Positions 57,590 to 64,000 of a stretch of 64,000 nucleotides of DNA are shown piece by piece (positions within the stretch are counted from its first letter, which is position 1; the number at the start of each line of letters is the position of its first letter). The notes below the pieces were generated by a model. The model had not been told where the DNA came from and did not search any database. It saw only the letters and a list, made by a program, of their open reading frames with translations. Position numbers and translations under genes: made by a program. This DNA comes from Clostridia bacterium (GTDB lineage Bacteria > Bacillota > Clostridia > Oscillospirales > Acutalibacteraceae). The stretch lies in NCBI GenBank assembly GCA_017474045.1, contig JAFUHX010000018.1:30110-94109 (forward strand), written 5' to 3'.

Positions 57590-59779
57590 TTATTCAACCC
57601 AGATACAAGTTATGTATGGGTCGCCTTTTGATGCCCTTAAATAAAGCTTCTGTCCCTCGCCAAGTGAAATATCCTGGGCTGTTTTTGAACCGTCGGGCTG
57701 TTCTGTTTTGAAAAGTCCTCGGGCAATTGACGCCAGACGATTGGCAGGATTTGCCGCGGAAGTTCCGTAGCTGTAGCAATTTTTCGCAATAGATCTTTCA
57801 GAAACAAAAATTGTTTTTCCGGGACCTGCAACAATTTCGTAGCCATAGAATTTCATTTTGCTTTTTGAAAGACGGAAAAGCCCTTTTGTAATATTAAGCG
57901 TTTTGCAGTCAAAAAGTCTTTGAGGAACTCCGTGGCCTTCGCTGTTTATTTTGTAAAGCTCATAGTTTATTGCTTCTCCGTGAAACTTTGGCTTAGTGAT
58001 GATTCTTAAAACATATAAGATAGCAAGAATTGAAAGAATCAACCACAGCAAGTCTAATATATCGCTGTTTTTGGCAACAATTTCAAAGAAGCCCTGAGCG
58101 TTTATACTGTTATCTGAAGAAAGCGCAACATCAACGGTATATTTTCCTGCACGAAGAAGAAACGACGTAAAAGCAAACTTCTTTTTAGGAATAATTTCAA
58201 ATTTTCCGTCATCGGCTAACTCAAGAACACATTCAGGCTGCAAGGTACCCATTCGCTTTAAAAAGCCTGAAACCATGCTGTTATCGCAGGAAACACCGTT
58301 TAAATCAAGGGTAACTCCCAAAGCGCTGAGTTGATTTTTAGTCAGTCTGACACCGTCGTTCGCAACATAAAAACCAAGATTCTGACCTTGTTCGCTGCCT
58401 TTATTAAGATTTTTTCTGTAATATTTTAAAGGATCGGGCTGAACGGTTTCGATTGAAAAATTATAAACGATTTTTTCAAGATCAAAATCCTCTTCAAAAA
58501 CAATCGGAGCATAACCGGGAATAAGCATTGATGCTCTAATAATGTTTTCGCCCTCTTTAATTTCGCTGACGGCAAGCTTTGTGCTGTCTGTGGAAGCTTG
58601 TTCCTTCTGATTGACTATGTATTCAATTTTCCAGGATAAGCCTTCAGGAAGGTCACCTGAGGAAAGAGCTGTTTTTGTTCCGGGAACAACCGGTGTAACC
58701 GCAACCTCAACGCTGTCGCCGATGATTATTTTAGACAAATCTTCAATTTCAATTCCGTTGCTTGAAATCGAAACATTTATTCCTATAGCCGGCTCATATT
58801 GAATTAAAAGGTCGTCAACATCAACTTTTTTTGAAAACTTAAGTGTATAGGTTTCAGCAGGAACAACCTGAGCGCTGCCTGATGAATCCATTTTATTGAT
58901 TACGCTTGCGTTACCGAAAAGTCTTAGCTGACTTGATTTGGCAATATCCGTTGCATCGAGAAGAATGTTTCTGTTGATATCAAGCTGTGCTTCTGTTGTG
59001 TACGCTTTTTCAACGACTGCATCGCTGCTCTGAGACAAAACAGAAATGCTGTAAAGCGGCAAAGGTGAAGAAAACTGAATAGTTTTGCTGTCAATCTGTT
59101 TTATACCGGTTGCTGAGAATCGACCTGAAATAAGGTTTGCCACTTCAAACATTGCCGAAAAAATTTCCTGATCGGTTTTGGAACGGTAGGAATATAAGCC
59201 TCCCGCCTTATCTTCTGAAATTTTTTCTGCTTTGCTTCCCATTCCGAGATAAACCACATTAAGAGCACTGGAGTTTGACATGGTTTTTCCTTTATAGGAA
59301 TTCAGGGTTTTCTGAAGGCTCTTTGAAAGACCGGAGATTTTTCCGTCTGTCATAACAACAAGCCAGAACTGAGTGCTTGCGTCTTTTTCAGAAATGCTCT
59401 GAAGCTTCTTTGCCGCAGTTTTAATGGTTTTTCCCGGAGTAGTTCCGCTTTCAGACCACTCACGAATATTGCTGACAACTTTTCCCACATCGCTGAGATC
59501 TGTTTCAACAACGGTTTCAGGTGAACTCATATAGGTAATATAAAGTTCATCTTTTTCGTTTAGCAACGCTGCCAGAGACTGCATTGCATAGTTGGCATAG
59601 ACCCAGCTGTTGCCAAACATACTTCCGGAGTCATCGTAAACAACCGAAATAATTTTTTTAGCCGCTTTTACCTCGTCGCCGACCTTGGCTTCACCTGAAA
59701 AGGCAAAAAAAGGAACAAAGATTAAGCAGACCAAAACCAGCGAAAAAAATTTTTTAACGATTTTATTTTTTAAAAGCAT
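57590..59779 (-). CDS. Secreted/membrane vWA-domain protein, first gene of the tubulin operon
   Basis: 729 residues. Signal peptide (about 8-28, ending AFSGEA). vWA domain (about 42-230) with an intact MIDAS, VVYDDSGSM (Asp49, Ser51, Ser53), and LVVMTDGK. Several beta-sandwich segments follow, then a membrane helix (about 595-618, LLWLILSILAILYVLRII). A cytoplasmic beta-rich C-terminus (about 620-729) ends PYITCIWVE and could be FHA-like, though it has no clear FHA motif. The vWA domain would face outside and bind metal and a protein partner. RBS GGAAGGGA, ATG at 59779. Confidence 0.87.
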   Translation of the reverse strand: MLLKNKIVKKFFSLVLVCLIFVPFFAFSGEAKVGDEVKAAKKIISVVYDDSGSMFGNSWVYANYAMQSLAALLNEKDELYITYMSSPETVVETDLSDVGKVVSNIREWSESGTTPGKTIKTAAKKLQSISEKDASTQFWLVVMTDGKISGLSKSLQKTLNSYKGKTMSNSSALNVVYLGMGSKAEKISEDKAGGLYSYRSKTDQEIFSAMFEVANLISGRFSATGIKQIDSKTIQFSSPLPLYSISVLSQSSDAVVEKAYTTEAQLDINRNILLDATDIAKSSQLRLFGNASVINKMDSSGSAQVVPAETYTLKFSKKVDVDDLLIQYEPAIGINVSISSNGIEIEDLSKIIIGDSVEVAVTPVVPGTKTALSSGDLPEGLSWKIEYIVNQKEQASTDSTKLAVSEIKEGENIIRASMLIPGYAPIVFEEDFDLEKIVYNFSIETVQPDPLKYYRKNLNKGSEQGQNLGFYVANDGVRLTKNQLSALGVTLDLNGVSCDNSMVSGFLKRMGTLQPECVLELADDGKFEIIPKKKFAFTSFLLRAGKYTVDVALSSDNSINAQGFFEIVAKNSDILDLLWLILSILAILYVLRIITKPKFHGEAINYELYKINSEGHGVPQRLFDCKTLNITKGLFRLSKSKMKFYGYEIVAGPGKTIFVSERSIAKNCYSYGTSAANPANRLASIARGLFKTEQPDGSKTAQDISLGEGQKLYLRASKGDPYITCIWVE

Positions 59780-59822
59780 TTGAAATCCCTTCCAAAAAAA
59801 TTATATTGCCCTATTCTGAAAA

Positions 59823-59851
59823 ATTATCTCATATTTTTAATCAAAATGCAA
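59823..59851 (-). promoter_or_regulatory. Candidate promoter of the tubulin/vWA operon
   Basis: Minus strand TTGCAT (59846-59851), 17-bp spacer, GATAAT (59823-59828), about 44 bp before the ATG. Confidence 0.4.
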
Positions 59852-60134
59852 CACAAAACTAAACAAATTCTACATTTTTATCATCTCTTTCTTCTGTTTT
59901 TTTGTAAAAAAACGAAAATGAATATTAAAAATCCGATTATAAGCCATTTTTAACAAATCTTAATTTCAGATGTTAATTTTTAGAGAATAAGCTTTGAAAA
60001 TTGCAACTTCTTTTTCTATGGTTAAATACTATATGACAAAAAGAGAACTGAAAAAAGGGGGATAATTGATATTTTTGAGTTTTCAAACAAAACTTCACCT
60101 AAATACAATCAAAAGCCCGGTTCATAAACTTAAC

Positions 60135-60163
60135 TTGTATTGCGTTATAAATGATGATATAAT
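60135..60163 (+). promoter_or_regulatory. Promoter of the metallophosphoesterase/alpha-galactosidase operon
   Basis: TTGTAT (60135-60140), 17-bp spacer, TATAAT (60158-60163), about 90 bp before the ATG. Confidence 0.6.
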
Positions 60164-60253
60164 GCTTTTTGTGATTGATTTTTTTTCATATCAGAATTAT
60201 GCTTGTGAAAGCAAAAAAGCAAACACCACTCAAAACAGAAAGGATTCTTCAAA

Positions 60254-61585
60254 ATGAAACCCATCAGTTTTTATCTTATAACCGACACGCATTATTTTGA
60301 GCCCTCTTTAGGTGCCGAGGGAAAGGCATATGAGGAATATATGAAAGGTGAGCAGTTCTTTCTTAAAGAAAGCAGCGCCATTATTAAATCAACCTTTGAG
60401 CGCATCTCTGAAGACAAAGAAACAGACCTTGTAATTATTCCTGGCGACCTTTCAAAAAACGGTGAAAAAGAAAGCCACAAGAGCTTTGTTAAAGAACTCA
60501 ACAAGCTCAAAGAAAACGGAAAAAAGGTTTTCGTAATAACCGCCGCGCACGACTATAACGAATGGTCAAACGGATATAAAAATGATGAGCGAATTCAGGT
60601 TGAAGGAACAACAAACGAAGAGCTTTATGAAATGTATTACGACTTTGGTTATGCTCAGGCGCTTTCCACAGATAAACAGACTCTTTCTTATGTCGCCGAG
60701 GTTTCTGAAAAAACAAGAATGCTTGCCTTTAACTGCGACAGCACCGATGACACAAAGGGTGTTATTGACGACAGAATGCTCGCTTGGGCAAAAGAGCAGA
60801 TAGAAAAAGCCAAGGAAGACGGCTGCTATATGTTTGCAATATGCCACTACCCCATAATTCCGTCTGTTCCTGTTTTTGATTTAGTAGGCGACGCAAAGGT
60901 AAAACAGTGGCGAAAGGTTGCCTCCTTCCTTGCAGACAACGGCGTTGAACTTGTTTTAACAGGTCACATGCACATTCAGAGTATCAACGAATTTTATTCC
61001 GAAAAAGGCAATCGACTTATTGATATCTGCACTTCCTGCCTGGTGGGAAGTCCTGCAAAATACAGAAAAATATCTATAAACGAAGATGCAGTTATGAAAG
61101 TTGAGTCCATTGATGTTGAAGATTTCGGCTGGGATATGAACGGACTTAGAGTAAAAGAATATTTCGATAAACAGTTTGCCATGGCAATTGTTCACAAAGT
61201 CAACCGCGCACTCAGCGGCGGAAAAGGGGCTGCAAAGTTTCTTAAAGGTTTTGGAAGAAAAGTTCTCAACTCCATGTCTGTGGGTACTCTTTCGCACCTT
61301 CTTTTCATCAGAGTTGATAAATCTCTTAGAAAAAGAAAGCTTACAGACCTGGTTTCTGAAGTCGGACTTTCTATTTTTGCAGGCGATCAGCCTTATACTG
61401 AAAACACAGCCTTTTATAACGCCCTGATCAAAGTTTTGAAAAGATTCAGCTTTGTTATCAACAAGGTTCAGCCTAAGCTCAGCAAAGACGGCGTCAAAAT
61501 CGATCTTAACGAAATGCTCATAAACACAGTCGGAAACAACAAAGGCTTTTCAGACAACAACGCTGAGTTTAAGCTCAAAAATTAA
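60254..61585 (+). CDS. Calcineurin-like metallophosphoesterase
   Basis: 443 residues, no signal peptide. Two-metal phosphoesterase fold: LITDTHYFEP (Asp, His), IIPGDLSKNG (bridging Asp), ITAAHDYNEW (where GNHD/E is usual), CHYPIIP (His) and LTGHMHIQS (two His). The Asn of the GNH motif is replaced by Ala, an unusual change at a metal ligand. The C-terminal 150 residues are helical and unassigned. ATG with AAAGGA 9 nt upstream. It lies 18 bp before the alpha-galactosidase gene; the link between them is not obvious. Confidence 0.85.
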   Translation: MKPISFYLITDTHYFEPSLGAEGKAYEEYMKGEQFFLKESSAIIKSTFERISEDKETDLVIIPGDLSKNGEKESHKSFVKELNKLKENGKKVFVITAAHDYNEWSNGYKNDERIQVEGTTNEELYEMYYDFGYAQALSTDKQTLSYVAEVSEKTRMLAFNCDSTDDTKGVIDDRMLAWAKEQIEKAKEDGCYMFAICHYPIIPSVPVFDLVGDAKVKQWRKVASFLADNGVELVLTGHMHIQSINEFYSEKGNRLIDICTSCLVGSPAKYRKISINEDAVMKVESIDVEDFGWDMNGLRVKEYFDKQFAMAIVHKVNRALSGGKGAAKFLKGFGRKVLNSMSVGTLSHLLFIRVDKSLRKRKLTDLVSEVGLSIFAGDQPYTENTAFYNALIKVLKRFSFVINKVQPKLSKDGVKIDLNEMLINTVGNNKGFSDNNAEFKLKN

Positions 61586-61603
61586 AAAAAGGGAGAAGAT
61601 CTT

Positions 61604-63700
61604 ATGAAAATTCTTGAAAACGGCGGCGTATTTATTCTCGAAACGGAAAACACGCATTACATAATGGCTGTTGACAGCGAAGGTGTTCTGAATCATCTTC
61701 ACTGGGGCGGAAAATGCCCCGAGGAAGACTATTTTTCAACCTACAAACCATGGGAAAGAAATTCTAACCATTCCGCAAGAGACCTTTCAAAAACTGAATT
61801 CATACCTTACGGCGGAACTGTTTACAGACCCGTATGCTTTATGGCAACCTATCCTGACGGATGCAGAGAAGCCGTACTTACATATAAGGATTTTAATATA
61901 AGTGAAGACGGTGACAATTTCCTTCTCGAAATTATCCTTGAAGATAAGCCTTATAATCTTGATGTTACCCTTTGCTATAAACTCCGTGAAAATACAGACA
62001 TAATAGAAAGATTCGTCAAAGTAAATAACAATTCCTACTCCCTTGTGGTACTTAATAAAATTTCATCAGGTGAGTTTAATCTTCCTTCACTTCGCCCCTA
62101 TACTTCAACAAATTTCAACGGCGCATGGGCGGCAGAATTCAGAATGGAAAGCACAGTTATTAAAAACGGCGTTCTTTCCTATGACAGCAGAAAGGGCGGC
62201 AGTAATCACACCGTAAATCCTGTGTTTATCCTTTCGCAGAATGCCGACGAAAAACAAGGTGATGTTTTCTTCGGCGCACTTGCATGGACAGGTAACTTCA
62301 AAACAGAAATTTCAAGAGATTTCGCAGGCAGAACAAGAGCCGTTATAGGTATCAATGACTTTGACTTTTCCTATAATCTTCACCCGGGCGAAGAATTCAT
62401 AACACCTTCTGTTTTCTGCGGATATGCAAAGGGCTTCAGCTCAATGAGCAATCAGATGAACTCTTTTGCAACGGAATATATTCTTCCCGAAAGATACAGA
62501 AAAGAGCCTCTTCCCGTTCTTTATAACAGTTGGGAAGCCACTTGGTTCAACGTTAGCTCGGAAGGTCAGCAGAAACTTGCCGAACTTGCAGCGGATATCG
62601 GCTGTGAGCTTTTCGTAATGGACGACGGTTGGTTCGGTCAGAGAAAGGACGACCACGCAGGTCTCGGAGACTGGTATGTAAACAAAAAAAAGTTTCCCGA
62701 AGGACTTAAACCTCTTATCGACAAAGTAAAGGCCCTTGGTATGCGTTTTGGTCTTTGGTTTGAGCCTGAAATGGTAAATCCCGACTCCGATTTATTCCGC
62801 GCTCATCCTGAATGGGCATATCACTACAAAACAAGAAAGGCTTCTCTTCTTCGCAATCAGCTTGTTCTCAACCTCACAAGAGAAGATGTTAAAGAATATG
62901 TTTTCAAGGTTATGGATGATATGCTCTCTGAATACGACATCAGCTACATCAAATGGGACATGAACAGAGCCTATTCTGAAACGGGCGCAGAAAACCTTGA
63001 AAACCCGCAGGAGCTTTGGTACCGTCATGTCAAGGCAGTTTATGAAATTGCAGACAGACTCAAGAAAAAACACGCCGATTTGCAAATTGAATGTTGCGCT
63101 TCAGGCGGCGGCAGAGTTGATTTCGGCTCACTCTCCCACTTTGACATGGTGTGGACGAGTGACAACACAGACCCTCTCGACAGACTGGAAATTCAGCACG
63201 GCTTTTCATTGCTTTACCCAATCAAGTGTATGCGCGCCTGGGTAACAGACACCAACAGAGGCTCAAGACCCAATGACTGGGATTTCCGCTTCAATGTTAC
63301 AATGCAGGGTTCACTTTCAATCGGCGGCAACCTTCTCAAATATAGTGAGGAGGAACTTGAAATTCACAGAAAATATATTGCGATGTATAAAGAGATAAGA
63401 AACACCGTTCAGTTTGGCTCTTTCTATCGCCTTGCAAACTTTAAAGAGGACAGCATTTATGCAACTGAGTATGTTGACGAAAATCAGAGTGTTCTTTTCC
63501 TTTGCAGAGGAGCAAACACCTTCTTTAACAGCAAGTTCTATCATATTAATCTTGACGGACTCGACAAAGATTCACAGTATAAATTTGAATACGAGGGAAA
63601 AGAAGCTGTTTTCAGCGGTGCATACCTTATGAATGTTGGTCTTGATTTTGATATGGGCGGCACTCTTCAATCAAAAATTATTGTTTTAAAGAAAGCTTAA
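61604..63700 (+). CDS. GH36 alpha-galactosidase
   Basis: 698 residues, no signal peptide, so it acts on imported oligosaccharides such as raffinose or melibiose. N-terminal beta-supersandwich (to about 300), then a TIM barrel with NSWEATWFNVS, FVMDDGWFGQR and LGDWYVNKKKFPEG. IKWDMNRAYSE carries the nucleophile Asp, ECCASGGGRVDFG lines the substrate site, and WTSDNTDPLDRL carries the acid/base Asp. A short C-terminal beta domain closes the protein. All catalytic residues are intact. RBS AAAGGGAG, ATG at 61604. Second gene of the operon; it ends at a hairpin terminator. Confidence 0.95.
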   Translation: MKILENGGVFILETENTHYIMAVDSEGVLNHLHWGGKCPEEDYFSTYKPWERNSNHSARDLSKTEFIPYGGTVYRPVCFMATYPDGCREAVLTYKDFNISEDGDNFLLEIILEDKPYNLDVTLCYKLRENTDIIERFVKVNNNSYSLVVLNKISSGEFNLPSLRPYTSTNFNGAWAAEFRMESTVIKNGVLSYDSRKGGSNHTVNPVFILSQNADEKQGDVFFGALAWTGNFKTEISRDFAGRTRAVIGINDFDFSYNLHPGEEFITPSVFCGYAKGFSSMSNQMNSFATEYILPERYRKEPLPVLYNSWEATWFNVSSEGQQKLAELAADIGCELFVMDDGWFGQRKDDHAGLGDWYVNKKKFPEGLKPLIDKVKALGMRFGLWFEPEMVNPDSDLFRAHPEWAYHYKTRKASLLRNQLVLNLTREDVKEYVFKVMDDMLSEYDISYIKWDMNRAYSETGAENLENPQELWYRHVKAVYEIADRLKKKHADLQIECCASGGGRVDFGSLSHFDMVWTSDNTDPLDRLEIQHGFSLLYPIKCMRAWVTDTNRGSRPNDWDFRFNVTMQGSLSIGGNLLKYSEEELEIHRKYIAMYKEIRNTVQFGSFYRLANFKEDSIYATEYVDENQSVLFLCRGANTFFNSKFYHINLDGLDKDSQYKFEYEGKEAVFSGAYLMNVGLDFDMGGTLQSKIIVLKKA

Positions 63701-63760
63701 AAAGCAAATTAAGCTAAGCTGTAGTTTTAAGCCCCAGAATTTAACACAACTAAAAAAAGA

Positions 63761-63791
63761 AAAATCGCCGGGATTTTTACCCGACGATTTT
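63761..63791. terminator. Bidirectional terminator after the alpha-galactosidase gene
   Basis: AAAATCG-CCGGG paired with CCCG-CGATTTT around a T-rich loop; A-run and T-run on either side, between convergent stops at 63700 and 63802. Confidence 0.85.
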
Positions 63792-63801
63792 TTCTTTTCG
63801 C

Positions 63802-64000
63802 TTATTTAATTTTTACGCTCTTGACTGAGCTCCAGGAAGAATAAACCGTACCGCTTGCAGTTTTCTTATAGGCTCTGACCTTGAAATAATAGGTCTTTCC
63901 GCTTTTCAGCTTGCTCTTTGAGCCTTTGGTAACATTTGTTTTATAAGATGCAACCTTCTTGAAGCCGCTGCTCTTCTTGGTTGAGTAATATACCTGATAG
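63802..64000 (-). CDS. C-terminal end of a protein with Fn3-like repeats (runs off the window)
   Basis: Only the last 65 residues are visible: YQVYYSTKKSSGFKKVASYK, KSGKTYYFKVRAYKK and SSWSSVKSVKIK to the TAA at 63802. This is the same Fn3-like closing module as the remnant at 13555-13839. The last 40 or so nucleotides of the two are almost identical. Proteins ending this way are usually long, secreted and built from many such repeats. Nothing can be said about the rest from this window. Confidence 0.7.
   Translation of the reverse strand, partial: YQVYYSTKKSSGFKKVASYKTNVTKGSKSKLKSGKTYYFKVRAYKKTASGTVYSSWSSVKSVKIK

Larger units (their letters stand above)
59780..60253. other. 474-bp divergent intergenic region
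   Basis: Between the vWA operon (minus) and the metallophosphoesterase gene (plus). It holds the two promoters described separately. The middle part (59860-60120) is AT-rich with no convincing open frame, repeat or structured RNA; a GGGGG tract at about 60057 precedes no start codon. Confidence 0.5.

Noticed and set aside
60066-60257. 63-residue open frame upstream of the metallophosphoesterase
   Set aside because: No ribosome site, overlaps the promoter, and composition is unlike coding sequence around it.

Overview
The window looks like chromosome of a low-GC, anaerobic Gram-positive gut bacterium of class Clostridia (Oscillospirales/Ruminococcaceae-like; my inference, not a database result). 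The evidence is an LPXTG-anchored pilus region, a trimeric HydABC-type [FeFe] hydrogenase, 2-hydroxyacyl-CoA dehydratase-type proteins with their ATP-dependent activator, a DUF4364 protein, AGGAGG ribosome binding sites, frequent GTG/TTG starts and AT-rich intergenic DNA. No tRNA, rRNA, CRISPR array, prophage or insertion sequence was recognised.

Region by region. 1-5.1 kb (minus): pilus/adhesin operon with a coiled-coil protein, signal peptidase I, a 1246-residue vWA/SpaA-like LPETG adhesin and the start of a pilin. 5.3-9.1 kb: araBAD for L-arabinose. 9.2-17.3 kb (minus): VanY-type and M28 peptidases, a Dabb protein, a Y-family polymerase whose promoter is flanked by two SOS boxes, an Fn3 remnant, a membrane HExxH protein, a GPH-family transporter and an unknown membrane protein. 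17.4-24.6 kb: an Asn-rich 45-residue peptide, an AlkD-like protein, a DUF4364-GH43 arabinanase pair, a HAD nucleotidase, a split ThrE exporter and an M23 peptidase. 24.7-31.3 kb: a glycine-riboswitch-controlled AGCS symporter, then hydCBA divergent from a TetR regulator, with a 10+10 bp palindrome between them. 31.6-39.7 kb: cysK, an M20 peptidase translationally coupled to a GPH transporter, AzlCD, an ECF sigma/putative anti-sigma pair and an acyltransferase.

The two most interesting blocks are adjacent. 39.7-46.8 kb (minus) has the layout of one operon: a TIR-like/unknown/HAD fusion, a CooC-type ATPase, two HgdB-like dehydratase-family proteins, an HgdC-like activase, a 51-residue membrane peptide and a small protein resembling part of acetyl-CoA synthase. 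47.0-59.8 kb (minus) is a five-gene operon: a vWA membrane protein, a 1176-residue tubulin/FtsZ-like protein, a coiled-coil membrane protein, a 1316-residue membrane protein with a degenerate helicase-like region plus a DA1-like Zn-finger/HExxH peptidase, and a transglutaminase-like lipoprotein. I know of no characterised system with this gene set. It ends in an 18-bp-stem terminator.

60-64 kb (plus): a metallophosphoesterase, a GH36 alpha-galactosidase, and a convergent partial gene whose C-terminus matches the Fn3 remnant at 13.6 kb. Arabinanase, araBAD, alpha-galactosidase and GPH transporters together suggest plant-polysaccharide feeding, with H2 production through hydABC. A short repeated motif (TGCG-TCTGCGCTTTTT core) occurs five times, four of them next to unrelated terminator hairpins.
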